Part shown: positions 45,173 to 53,412 of the stretch, one piece after another
Layout of the letters: each line of letters begins with the position of its first letter
How positions within the stretch are numbered: the stretch's first letter is position 1
Assembly: GCA_032027005.1 (NCBI GenBank)
Contig: JAVSMW010000006.1
Span: forward strand, 62,001-126,000
Reading direction: 5' to 3'
DNA length: 64,000 nucleotides
From: JAVSMW01 sp032027005
Lineage (GTDB): Bacteria > Bacillota > Thermincolia > Thermincolales > UBA2595
Made by a program: the position numbers and the translations under genes
The notes under the pieces: generated by a model
Databases searched by the model: none
The model's input: the letters and a program-made list of their open reading frames with translations, nothing else
Told to the model about the DNA's origin: nothing

Positions 45173-45258
45173 TGTGTAGCGGAATTCACCTTGCAGCTAT
45201 TATCGGCTTCCACAACAATAAAGTTTTTTGCTTTGCAGCACGGAGACAGGCTCCTTTA
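45173..45258. repeat. Direct repeat flanking the template repeat, copy 1
   Basis: Partner of 44878-44963. This copy overlaps the 3' end of avd, whose last 23 residues are encoded by it. Confidence 0.8.
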
Positions 45259-45509
45259 AGTAAAAATCCAAGGTCTTTGGCTAGCCTAATGTATGTCTTT
45301 AACTTTGCCACCTCAACATCCAACTCTTGAAGGGTTGTTTTTTTGTAATATTTTTTATGGGCTACAATAATGTATTCGAGTATGGAATGCATGCATTTTT
45401 TCATATCTGTCCCAAGGGCATATTTTTCCGATTTAGGGAATTGGGCAAGTGCCTGGTAACCATACCCAATCATATCGTAGGTCTTTTGTAAAATTATAAG
45501 GTCTTCCAT
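45186..45509 (-). CDS. avd: DGR accessory variability determinant (Avd-like)
   Basis: 107 residues, four-helix-bundle type: the family ending LKTYIRLAKDLGFL is recognised at about 72-85. In relatives, about 30 more helix residues follow; here the tail after that point (KGACLRAAKQKTLLLW..) is encoded by the 45173-45258 repeat, so the natural C-terminus appears replaced. Avd binds the RT and RNA and is needed for mutagenic copying. Start has AGGGGTTG upstream. Confidence 0.85.
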   Translation of the reverse strand: MEDLIILQKTYDMIGYGYQALAQFPKSEKYALGTDMKKCMHSILEYIIVAHKKYYKKTTLQELDVEVAKLKTYIRLAKDLGFLLKGACLRAAKQKTLLLWKPIIAAR

Positions 45510-45649
45510 TATTTCAACCCCTGCCGCGACATTCTATACCGGAAAAATTTTATCACATTTTGTTTGGTTATGGCGGTTTTTGGGAGACTATAACCAATTA
45601 AGAAACACCTTTGAAGACTTTACCAAAAAACCGTCAAAAAATTTTTTGC

Positions 45650-45677
45650 GTCACTCGCCGCTATCGCGGCGAGTGAC
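45650..45677. promoter_or_regulatory. DGR target-recognition hairpin
   Basis: Perfect 12-bp stem GTCACTCGCCGC / GCGGCGAGTGAC around a 4-nt loop, 17 nt past the target stop and 33 nt past the VR edge. Known DGRs require a hairpin or cruciform of this kind just downstream of the initiation-of-mutagenic-homing site for retrohoming. Confidence 0.8.
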
Positions 45678-45694
45678 AGAACACAGAAAACAGA

Positions 45695-46618
45695 TTACAA
45701 AGATACAAAAGCGGAGCGGAACCCCACGCTGCTGCTGGAGTAAGTACGCGGGCGGTACAAGTCGAGCGCGAAAACACCAGCGCCAGAACCATACGCCCAA
45801 AAACCACCGCGCACCGGCAGGCGTTCTCCGTAGTTCCTGGCATAAAAGTTATCCCCTCCATGAGATGCATCAAGAGGAAAAAGCCCCAAAGCTTTTAATA
45901 ATGTCGGTATCGTTACGCCCGCTGCTGCGGCAACCGTTTCTAATGTCGTGATTGAATAACTATAATCAACCTGGCCACCTGGGATGTACATTTGATTTTG
46001 TACAACAGTGTTTATTGTTATGTCACCACCTACATCATGCGAGGTAGCCGTTGAATCTCCTGCGGTCGTATTATCAACTTTCAAAGTATCAGCGGTACCC
46101 GGAGCCATTAAAGTTCCATCCTGTAACATTGCCTTCCAGGCGGCACTGCCAGCGGAGTGGTCGGTGTTAAGAATGGCTGCATTATTATTTTCAATTATTT
46201 GGATCTCGCCTTCATTAAGACGCATACCGGAAACCCACTCCCAAATGTTTCCGTTTAGGTCGAATATACCTTCATTCGTATTATCGTGCGCCCAACCAAC
46301 CGGGCCTGAGCCTGTGGCAACACGATATACTGTTGATCCACTTAAATATGTCGCCTTACCTTTTTCATAGGCAGCCGAAATATCAGCACCATAATTATTA
46401 TTACCTCTGGGCATGAAATTGTTTTTCTTGCACCACAGGGCTATTGCGGCCCATTCAGCATTACTCATCAAATGCCAGCCATTTCCTTTGGCATAGCAAT
46501 ATGAAAGAGCCTGGTCAAAGGTTGTATACACTGTAGGGTCTTTAAAAGGCAGGCTGTAAGCTCTTCCATTCATGACGATATTTTGGAACTTAGATATGTA
46601 TATTTCGTCCTTTTCCAC
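45695..46618 (-). CDS. DGR variable protein, FGE-sulfatase / C-type lectin fold
   Basis: 307 residues from GTG 46618. The formylglycine-generating-enzyme-like lectin fold is recognisable (GWHLMSNAEWAAIALWCKK, FDLNGNIWEWVSG, and the C-terminal VGFRSAF ending). The C-terminal 37 residues are encoded by VR; variable positions compared with TR are Asn to Phe, Ala, Tyr, Asp, Arg and Ser and Gln to Pro, all adenine changes apart from one. Codons in frame upstream (SLPKFYLDEVI to the stop at 46709) also match relatives but lack a start, suggesting the true 5' end was lost. The protein probably binds a ligand or host surface. Confidence 0.9.
   Translation of the reverse strand: MEKDEIYISKFQNIVMNGRAYSLPFKDPTVYTTFDQALSYCYAKGNGWHLMSNAEWAAIALWCKKNNFMPRGNNNYGADISAAYEKGKATYLSGSTVYRVATGSGPVGWAHDNTNEGIFDLNGNIWEWVSGMRLNEGEIQIIENNNAAILNTDHSAGSAAWKAMLQDGTLMAPGTADTLKVDNTTAGDSTATSHDVGGDITINTVVQNQMYIPGGQVDYSYSITTLETVAAAAGVTIPTLLKALGLFPLDASHGGDNFYARNYGERLPVRGGFWAYGSGAGVFALDLYRPRTYSSSSVGFRSAFVSL
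45711..45820 (-). repeat. DGR variable repeat (VR)
   Basis: 110 bp aligned without gaps to TR (offset 690). It ends, on the coding strand, in the GC-rich TTCCGCTCCGC that is identical in TR and would be the initiation-of-mutagenic-homing core. 16 mismatches; one (45104 in TR numbering) is not at an adenine. Confidence 0.95.
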
Positions 46619-46670
46619 TCCGTTTACGATAAAAGCAGGGTGGGGGGTATGGGGAGAACCGGTGATGACT

Positions 46671-46931
46671 TCATCCAGGTAAAACTTTGGTAAGCTGATA
46701 CTTTTCTAGTTTTTCGTAAAAGGTGCGGCGGCTAATACCTAGAAATTCAATTGCTATAGTCTTATTATTTTGAGACTTTTCCAGGGCCTTTATAATCAGG
46801 GATTTTTCCAAGTTTTCTACGGAAAGGTGAAAGTTTGTATCCGGGAAGATAGGGCAATGCTGGGAGACTACCTGAGCGCACGTTGGGGTTCTGCCAAGGA
46901 TAGCCGGTGCGTCTAATTCGCCCAGCTTTTC
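46671..46931 (-). pseudogene. Sigma-54 activator fragment (NtrC family, Fis HTH end)
   Basis: About 87 residues ending LPG-stop. The last 50 form the Fis-type helix-turn-helix of NtrC-like activators (LEKSLIIKALEKSQNNKT, AIEFLGISRRTFYEKL). No AAA domain or receiver remains upstream (a stop at about 46934), so only the 3' end of the gene is left. It runs directly into the DGR target gene in another frame, so the DGR island appears to have interrupted or deleted into this regulator. Confidence 0.75.
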
Positions 46932-46976
46932 TTATTGCTATCCTTGCGGAGAACCATGCGATAAATCCCGGGGGTT

Positions 46977-46992
46977 TGGGGGCTGGCCCCCA
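46977..46992. terminator. GC-rich hairpin
   Basis: TGGGGGC / GCCCCCA with a 2-nt loop (TG), no clear T tract; marks the end of the island. Confidence 0.4.
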
Positions 46993-47206
46993 TCTGTTAC
47001 ATCATGATAATTACATTACTGGGGTTGAATTAATTTGAATGTTTAGTTTTTTTGACGGTTCTGGGCTTCAAATACTGGTTAGCCCCATTAATGACGATTA
47101 TTTGGGACCCGAAACGGTGCTCTAACCTTGTTCCCGGGTTATTTTCCGTTTGGGTGTAATATATTACCAATAAGGTTCAAATTACTACTGTTTAGCAACA
47201 AATATA

Positions 47207-47235
47207 TTGACGAAACGTTATAAATCAATTATACT
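47207..47235 (+). promoter_or_regulatory. Promoter of the UbiD/Nbp35 locus
   Basis: TTGACG (47207-47212), 17-nt spacer, TATACT (47230-47235): strong sigma-A match, about 100 nt before the first start codon. Confidence 0.8.
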
Positions 47236-47248
47236 TTGGATAAATAAT

Positions 47249-47262
47249 ATTAGTATACGAAA
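47249..47262 (+). promoter_or_regulatory. MarR operator candidate, copy 1
   Basis: ATTAGTATACGAAA: 11 of 14 positions match the palindrome GTTCGTATACGAAC found at 54649-54662. It lies 14 nt after the -10 box of the promoter, where a repressor would block transcription of the operon that encodes the MarR protein. Confidence 0.55.
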
Positions 47263-47333
47263 TAATATTAAGCGCTTTGAAAGGAGCTAAACCGGGTTGC
47301 ATCAGCCGCCTAGCGCGGTTGACCGGGCATAAA

Positions 47334-48308
47334 ATGGCTAAAATCAAAAAAACGACCAAATCGGTCAAAAAAATTGTTGAGTTTAATGTCAATCTTTCAT
47401 GCTATCCAAAATTGCACACCGACGACAGAGGGTGCCGGCTTTGTGAAAAGTTCTTGTTTTGCGAGCGGCAGGAAAAATGGGAGGACTTTGAATTTCCCCG
47501 GATGGAATTGATCAGAAAAAACTTGGGACAATTCCGCTATAAAATTGCAATAATGGCCGGTAAGGGCGGGGTGGGAAAATCAACATTAACCGCCAGCATT
47601 GCCCAGATCCTGGCGATTAGCGGTTATCGGGTTACGGTTATCGACCAGGATTTTGACGGACCCTGCATCCCAATGATGCTGGGTGTTCAAGGGCAAATGC
47701 TCTACAATACCAGCAACGGTATTGAACCTGTAGTGAATGAACAGGGAATTCAGGTGATCTCAACGGCATTTTTCCAGGAAGTGCCCGTCTTTACCCGTTA
47801 TCACCAGGGTCGGCAGGAGCTGCTGGAGGAATTCCTGGCCCGTACCAACTTTGGTCAGCGGGACTTTCTTTTGGTTGACTTGCCGGCCGGGACTAGCTCG
47901 GACACGGTTAATATTCTGGAGTATATTCGCGATTTGGACGGAGTAATCGTTGTTACCGTGCCCTCGGAGGTTTCGGTAGGGGTTGCTAGCCGGGCGGGAA
48001 ATCTATGCCGGAAAGTGGGGTGCCGCATCCTTGGTGTTGTGGAAAATATGAGCGGTTATATCTGCCGGCATTGCGGCGGTCAAAACCAAATTATCAGCGA
48101 GGGAGGAGGGGAAGTTTTGGCAGGATACCTGGGAGTTCCTTTGTTAGGACAGGTGCCGCTTGACGGCATGGTGGCTAAGTGCATTGACGAGGGGAAAGCC
48201 ATATTTCAAGCATTTCCGGAAAGCAGGTCAGCTCTGATTCTCAACAAGATCGTGGAGAACCTGAAATCTATTTTGTTGTCCGGAGAGGTATCCCATGAGA
48301 AAAGTTAA
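47334..48308 (+). CDS. Nbp35/Mrp-like Fe-S ATPase, copy 1
   Basis: 324 residues. ATG 47334 places the Cys motif at residue 23, as in the other copies (20-21); the longer TTG start at 47277 does not fit. N-terminal C-x10-C-x2-C-x5-C and C-terminal CRHCG are iron-sulfur ligand candidates. Deviant Walker A GKGGVGKST, then DQDFDGPCIP and VDLPAGTSSD. Belongs to the ATPases of iron-sulfur cluster carriers (Nbp35/ApbC) and of NifH and ParA/MinD; the exact job is unknown. First gene of a five-fold paralogous set. Overlaps the MarR gene by 14 nt. Confidence 0.88.
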   Translation: MAKIKKTTKSVKKIVEFNVNLSCYPKLHTDDRGCRLCEKFLFCERQEKWEDFEFPRMELIRKNLGQFRYKIAIMAGKGGVGKSTLTASIAQILAISGYRVTVIDQDFDGPCIPMMLGVQGQMLYNTSNGIEPVVNEQGIQVISTAFFQEVPVFTRYHQGRQELLEEFLARTNFGQRDFLLVDLPAGTSSDTVNILEYIRDLDGVIVVTVPSEVSVGVASRAGNLCRKVGCRILGVVENMSGYICRHCGGQNQIISEGGGEVLAGYLGVPLLGQVPLDGMVAKCIDEGKAIFQAFPESRSALILNKIVENLKSILLSGEVSHEKS

Positions 48309-48855
48309 CGTTGGTAGTCAAATCCGCAGAAACAAGGCGACCGGGAAACCGGAACTCTCCCGCCGGGAAATTAAAGAAACTTCAGGAAACGATCCCGAAA
48401 GGGAGAACCGGGTCACCTTTTTGGCAGAAGAGGTAGTTCAGGAATTTCAGGTTATATTTCGGCTTCTTTATAGTTCATACCAATTTTTTGCTTCTCAGTG
48501 GCACATATCGGGTTCGCAGCTGGGGGCCATGGAAAAATTAAATAATTGCGACGGTCAAACTCTTAGCGAGTTGTGCGAAAAAATGGGCCTGAGTGCGAGC
48601 ACTATTACCGGTTTGGTGGATAGATTGGAACGGGATAATTATGTCCGCCGCAGCCGTGAAAGTAGTGACCGGCGGGTTGTAAGAGTATTTTTAACTCCCG
48701 AGGGAAAGCAAATTTTGGCTAATAAACAAAGCAGCGGGAATTCTTTTAGTGAGGAGATTGCCGCTAAATTAACAGCCAAAATGCAGCCTGAAGATATTGT
48801 CAGGCTGGTGGATTTAATGAAAAAGTTCAGAATTTCACTGGTTGAGCATGATTAA
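48295..48855 (+). CDS. MarR family regulator of the UbiD locus
   Basis: 186 residues: a basic N-terminus of about 40 residues, then MarR winged helix with LSELCEKMGLSASTITGLVDRLE (recognition helix, about 100-122) and RSRESSDRRVVRVFLTPEG (wing). Encoded between the first ATPase and the first UbiD with overlaps, so it is expressed with the enzymes. It is the natural candidate to bind the GTTCGTATACGAAC-type sites. A ligand-bound aromatic acid would be typical for MarR proteins in such loci; not shown. Confidence 0.9.
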   Translation: MRKVNVGSQIRRNKATGKPELSRREIKETSGNDPERENRVTFLAEEVVQEFQVIFRLLYSSYQFFASQWHISGSQLGAMEKLNNCDGQTLSELCEKMGLSASTITGLVDRLERDNYVRRSRESSDRRVVRVFLTPEGKQILANKQSSGNSFSEEIAAKLTAKMQPEDIVRLVDLMKKFRISLVEHD

Positions 48856-48872
48856 GTACAGGGGGGGTTGTT

Positions 48873-50204
48873 ATGCCGGATTTAAGAAGTTATCTTAACC
48901 TTTTGGAGGAGAAGGGAGAAGTTCTTCATATCCAAGAGGAGGTCGATCCTTGTTTTGAAGTATCGGCGGTTACGCGGCTGGTTGCGGGCCGACAGGGGCC
49001 GGCTTTGCTTTTTGAAAACGTCAAAGGTTATCCCATGCCGGTTTTAACTAATCAGCTGGGAACCAGGCAAAGAATAGCCTTGGTTACCGGAAACGCCGGA
49101 CTTGACACGGGAGACCGCCAACCGGTGGAACCGGTTATTATGGAAACAGGTCCGGTTCAGGAAAAGGTTCTGGTCGAGGATATTGACATTTTGCAGAACT
49201 TGCCGGTGCTCACGTATCACGAAAGAGATGTGTCGCCCTATCTAACCCAGGGAATTGTTTTTATGAAAGACCTCGATAGCGGGCGGCAGACAATGGGCAT
49301 CCACCGCATCCAGGTACGCGGTCCAAAACGTCTTGGAGTATACCTGGCCAGCCGGACGTCGACAGAATTTTACCGTCGGGCAGAAAAAAAGAATATGCCA
49401 CTGCCCGTAGCCATTGTAGTCGGTGTCCACCCGGCGATTTTAATGGCATCAGTGGCATGGTATCCTTTTGGGGACAAATTGTCCCTGGCCGGGAGCTACC
49501 TGGGGGAACCGGTCCGGCTGGTAAAAAGTTTCAGTAGTAGCCTGGAAGTTCCGTCTGAAGCAATGTTTGTCATTGAGGGTGAGATTTTGCCGGGAGTTAT
49601 GGAAAAGGACGGGCCTTTTGGCGAAAGTTCCGGTGTTTATGTTCCGGACATAACTAATACCATTCAGGTGACCGCAATCACCATGCGGCGTGAACCGATT
49701 TTTTCCGCCTTTGTGCCATGGTCAGGCGAAGATGGGCTGGTTTTTTCTCATGCTTACGGCTCTTTTGTTGTGCAAGAATTAAAGCGTTCTTTTCCGGCGG
49801 TTATTGGTCAGTGTTTTGATTTTCGATGCGGAGGATTACTGGTGGTCCAGATTGAAAGCATGGCCAGAACCGAAGTGCGGCGTCTCCTTTACCATGTATT
49901 GGTCAACAACCCTTATGTGAAACAGGTTGTTGTCGTCAATGGGGATGTCGACATCTTTGATCAACAGGAAGTGAACTGGGCAATTCTGACCCGTAGTCAG
50001 CCGGATATTGACTGGCTGATTCTGCCGGATATCCCAGGTTCACCGATTGATCCTTCGACGAGGCAAGGGACGGGGTCCAAAGTGGGAATCGATGCTACTT
50101 ATCCACCGGAAAAAGAGGAGATCTTTGCCAAAGTTGCACCGCCTGAACAGGCCCGGGCCAGGGCGAAGGAAATTTTGGGCAAGGCCGGTTTTAATGTGGG
50201 CTAA
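48873..50204 (+). CDS. UbiD-family (de)carboxylase, copy 1 (catalytic Glu to Asp)
   Basis: 443 residues. UbiD fold with prenyl-FMN binding pattern; catalytic Arg at about residue 145 (MGIHRIQV). The normal EGPFGE reads DGPFGE: the first Glu is Asp246 and the second is Glu251. C-terminal SKVGIDAT and DPSTRQG segments are UbiD-typical. UbiD enzymes add or remove CO2 on unsaturated or aromatic acids with prFMN. Asp could weaken or alter catalysis. Ribosome binding site GGGGGGG before the ATG; 18 nt after the MarR gene. Confidence 0.9.
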   Translation: MPDLRSYLNLLEEKGEVLHIQEEVDPCFEVSAVTRLVAGRQGPALLFENVKGYPMPVLTNQLGTRQRIALVTGNAGLDTGDRQPVEPVIMETGPVQEKVLVEDIDILQNLPVLTYHERDVSPYLTQGIVFMKDLDSGRQTMGIHRIQVRGPKRLGVYLASRTSTEFYRRAEKKNMPLPVAIVVGVHPAILMASVAWYPFGDKLSLAGSYLGEPVRLVKSFSSSLEVPSEAMFVIEGEILPGVMEKDGPFGESSGVYVPDITNTIQVTAITMRREPIFSAFVPWSGEDGLVFSHAYGSFVVQELKRSFPAVIGQCFDFRCGGLLVVQIESMARTEVRRLLYHVLVNNPYVKQVVVVNGDVDIFDQQEVNWAILTRSQPDIDWLILPDIPGSPIDPSTRQGTGSKVGIDATYPPEKEEIFAKVAPPEQARARAKEILGKAGFNVG

Positions 50205-50382
50205 AAAGCTTAGCCTGCTCCAGTTTTGATGTAATGAGTTATTGATGTTATGCTTGTACAAATTTTTTATCAGGATATTTCGTATGCAAAATAATTCTCT
50301 GAAGAAAATCTTTTCGGCGTAAATACCATTGGAAACAGGCGATAATCGCGTTTAAGTGATGAAATGGAGGAGGGCGCTAAGT

Positions 50383-51807
50383 ATGAATTATAGGCAATTC
50401 CTGGATTGTTTAGAACGGCAGGGGGAGTTAAAACAGGTAGACCGGGAAGTGGATTGGAACCTGGAGGCGGCGGCGGTTTTGGCCATGGTTTACCGGATGG
50501 AAGGACCGGCAGTACTGTTCAATAAGATCAAGGGTTATCCGCCGGGATACCGGATGGCCGGAGCTCTATACTCGGGACCGCGCCGCCAGCCGTGGCGGAA
50601 ATTGGCCATGGCGCTGGACATCGACCCCGACGGCGGTTACCGGAAATGGCTGGAGGAGTTTAATCGCCGCCTGGATCATCCGATCAAACCGGTAGTTGTT
50701 CCGGATGGACTCTGCAAGGAAGTAATTCTTACCGGCGAGGAGGCGGATATCTTTAAACTGCCTATTCCGTACCTGCATTTAGGCGACGGGGGCCGTTACG
50801 GCGGCACGCTGCCGGTAACCGTCACGCGTCACCCGGTCCGGGACTGGGTCAACGCCGGCAACTACCGCTGGATGGCCCATGACAAACACAGGCTGGGTGG
50901 AGACTTTCAGCCAGGACAGCATATGGCGGATATGTATTTTGTTTACGAAAAAAAGGGTGAAGCTATGCCGTTCTGTATGGCCATGGGTGTCAACCCGGCC
51001 CTGGATATTGCCGCAGGGGTTTCTTTACCGGTAGGAGCTAATGAATATGACGTGGCGGGGGGACTGCAGGAAGAGCCTCTCCAACTGGTGAAAGCCGAAA
51101 CCAACGATCTGCTGGTCCCGGCGGATGCCGAGATCATCATCGAAGGTGAAGTGCGACCGCATGAAAGGCTCGAAGAAGGTCCCTTCGGCGAGTATGACGG
51201 CTTTATGACTACGCGGCTTCCCCAACCGGTCTACCACATTAAAGCTATAACCCACCGCCGGAATCCGATCTTGCCGGTAGCTCCGGAAGGGTATCGCTTC
51301 AATGATACCGGTGCCATGTCGTGCGCCATCCTCTCGCCGGTCCTGCAGTGGCGGCTGGAAAAAGATGGCTTTAATGATGTATTGTTTTACAATATCCCGG
51401 AGGCTTCCTGGGCGTGGCCGGTGGTGGCCACCAAGCCTATTTCCGATACCGACCTGGGGAAATTAGTTTCTGCCGTCTGGTCGGTACCGACCATGGGGTG
51501 GCTGGATAAACTGTTGCTGGTTGATGAGGATGTGGATATTACCAGTACCGAGGAACTTCTAGAGATTTTGGGTACCCGCCTGCAAGCGGATCGGGTATAT
51601 CAGAGCAAACCCAATAAACCCATCTCCTTTATTGCCGCTTGGGCTACAGAAGAAGAGCTGCGGCGGGGTCTGGCCAACGCTTTGACGTATGATTGTGTTA
51701 CGCGGCCGGAGGAGGACAAACCGGAGAAAATAACCATTGAAACCCTGTTGACGCCGGCAACGCGGGAATGGCTGGACAATTTTTGGCTCCGGGCAGTTTC
51801 CCAGTAA
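50383..51807 (+). CDS. UbiD-family (de)carboxylase, copy 2
   Basis: 474 residues from ATG 50383 (GGAGGAGG upstream; the ATG at 50356 is less fitting). Catalytic triad is complete: Arg162 (AGNYRWM), Glu265 and Glu270 in EGPFGEYDG. 58 nt before the next UbiD gene. The substrate pocket cannot be read from sequence, but the tight triad supports an active enzyme. Confidence 0.93.
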   Translation: MNYRQFLDCLERQGELKQVDREVDWNLEAAAVLAMVYRMEGPAVLFNKIKGYPPGYRMAGALYSGPRRQPWRKLAMALDIDPDGGYRKWLEEFNRRLDHPIKPVVVPDGLCKEVILTGEEADIFKLPIPYLHLGDGGRYGGTLPVTVTRHPVRDWVNAGNYRWMAHDKHRLGGDFQPGQHMADMYFVYEKKGEAMPFCMAMGVNPALDIAAGVSLPVGANEYDVAGGLQEEPLQLVKAETNDLLVPADAEIIIEGEVRPHERLEEGPFGEYDGFMTTRLPQPVYHIKAITHRRNPILPVAPEGYRFNDTGAMSCAILSPVLQWRLEKDGFNDVLFYNIPEASWAWPVVATKPISDTDLGKLVSAVWSVPTMGWLDKLLLVDEDVDITSTEELLEILGTRLQADRVYQSKPNKPISFIAAWATEEELRRGLANALTYDCVTRPEEDKPEKITIETLLTPATREWLDNFWLRAVSQ

Positions 51808-51864
51808 ACGGCGGGAAAGGCCGCAAGATTTACAAGTAAATAAATGAGGTAAAGGAGGATAATT

Positions 51865-53412
51865 ATGCTTTTCCGGGATTTTCTCGACGAACTTAAGCGC
51901 TGCGGTGAATTAACCGAAATAGCGGAAAAGATACATTGGGACCAGGAAGTGGCTGCGGTTACTGCCATGTCCCAGCAGAAGGGTGGGGCGGCCCTCCATT
52001 TTACTCAAGTGCAGGACGGAAACGGTTCGTCGCTGGTTGGAGCTCTGTTTTCCGGACCGGGTACTTTATACGGCAATCCTGGCGGTAGGACCCCTTGGAC
52101 GAAGATGGCCATCGCGCTCGGTTTTAATCGCGATATTTCCTACGAGGAATTATGCGAGGAGTTACTCAAACGCCGGGAGCGACCGATGCGCCCTACTGTG
52201 GTCTCTTCGGGACCGTGCAAAGAGGTGGTAAAAGTTGACGATGAGGCGAGTCTTGCCGATTTTCCCTTTCCCAGGCACTACGCCAAGGACGGAGGCCGTT
52301 ACCTGACGGCGGGCGTACTGGCAGTGAAAGATTATTACGGTCGCTGGGCTAACTGGGGAGTGTATCGCGCCATGGTGCTTTCGCCACGCGAACTGGTAGT
52401 CAACATCAGCCCTGAATCCCAGGCCGGTCGGCTGCTCGCGGAATACGAACAGCACGGCAAGCCGATGCCCTGCTGCTTCTTTTTAGGAGGTAATCCCGCG
52501 GCTTTTGTCGCCGCGGCGGCACCGGTGCCTGAAGGCATCTGGGAGGCGGAAATGGCGGGTGCGTACATCCAAAATCCGCTGGAACTGACCAGCGCGGTAA
52601 CCAACGACCTGCTGATCCCGGCAGATGCCGAAATGGTAATCGAAGGAATGATTATGCCGGGCGAGCGCCATGCCGAGGGCCCGTTCCCGGAATACGTCAG
52701 GTATGCTCCACCCCGGCCCCGGCCAGTGATGCGGATAACTGCAATTACCCACCGCAAAAGTCCGGTGCTTCCATTCGTAGCCGAAGGTTGCAAGGTGAGT
52801 GATTCCATGGCGCTGCGCTCAGTGCTGGCTTCCGTTGAACTGCTGTACAAAGTGCGCACTCAGACCCAGCTTCGGGTCAGGTGGATCTACCTGCCGGTAG
52901 AGAGTCGGCTTTCAATTTGCGTGGTCGGGTGTGATCCTTTCTATCGGGGGCACAACTTCTGGGTAGCCAATGTACTTAGCCGGTACAAGGAGATGGCCTG
53001 GTTTGACAAAATCCTGATGGTGGACAGCGACATTAATCCGTCGGACATGACGGAAGTAGTAAACGATTGGGCTCAGAAAACCAGGCCCGAAAAAGGTTAT
53101 GGCTTCTGGGCGGAAGAATATTCCCACGCTGCTGGGCGCACCGCCGCTTATGCCGGGGAAGGGGAACCGACGCGAACGGTTGTCTGGGACTGTTGCTGGG
53201 ACGATAGCTGGAAAAAAGAACAGATCAGGGCCAGGGTCAGTTTTGAAAGCTCCTTCCCGACGGAACTCCAGGAGAAGGTGGTCAGTTTCTGGCCCGAGTA
53301 CGGGCTGCCCGGCAAACCGTTTAAAAAACTTGTAGAGCCTTCCTGGACCCGCGGGCCGCTGCACCCGCCTGAATTCACAAAAATACCGGGAATAGGAGGT
53401 GAAGACCAGTGA
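51865..53412 (+). CDS. UbiD-family (de)carboxylase, copy 3
   Basis: 515 residues, the longest copy, with about 40 extra C-terminal residues (LVEPSWTRGPLHPPEF...). Arg168, Glu271 and Glu276 (EGPFPEYVR) are present. AAAGGAGG before the ATG. Its stop overlaps the GTG of the second ATPase (GTGA), so the enzyme and ATPase are made in step; this is the strongest sign that the two families work together. Confidence 0.93.
   Translation: MLFRDFLDELKRCGELTEIAEKIHWDQEVAAVTAMSQQKGGAALHFTQVQDGNGSSLVGALFSGPGTLYGNPGGRTPWTKMAIALGFNRDISYEELCEELLKRRERPMRPTVVSSGPCKEVVKVDDEASLADFPFPRHYAKDGGRYLTAGVLAVKDYYGRWANWGVYRAMVLSPRELVVNISPESQAGRLLAEYEQHGKPMPCCFFLGGNPAAFVAAAAPVPEGIWEAEMAGAYIQNPLELTSAVTNDLLIPADAEMVIEGMIMPGERHAEGPFPEYVRYAPPRPRPVMRITAITHRKSPVLPFVAEGCKVSDSMALRSVLASVELLYKVRTQTQLRVRWIYLPVESRLSICVVGCDPFYRGHNFWVANVLSRYKEMAWFDKILMVDSDINPSDMTEVVNDWAQKTRPEKGYGFWAEEYSHAAGRTAAYAGEGEPTRTVVWDCCWDDSWKKEQIRARVSFESSFPTELQEKVVSFWPEYGLPGKPFKKLVEPSWTRGPLHPPEFTKIPGIGGEDQ

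Larger units (their letters stand above)
43684..46618 (-). mobile_element. Diversity-generating retroelement (DGR)
   Basis: Minus-strand order: target gene ending in a variable repeat (VR), recognition hairpin, avd, template repeat (TR), reverse transcriptase. The TR (45021-45130) and VR (45711-45820) are 110-bp homologues that differ at 16 positions, 15 at adenines of the coding strand. This adenine-specific pattern, with the RT and Avd alongside, defines a DGR. The set lies beside an amidase, methylase and repressor, which points to a phage or phage-derived host. Confidence 0.95.

Noticed and set aside
41590..46618. Complete prophage
   Set aside because: No capsid, terminase, tail or integrase genes; only a remnant with lysis, methylase, repressor and DGR.
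47277..47333. Longer N-terminus of the first ATPase (TTG 47277)
   Set aside because: Spacing of the Cys motif in the four paralogues supports the ATG at 47334.
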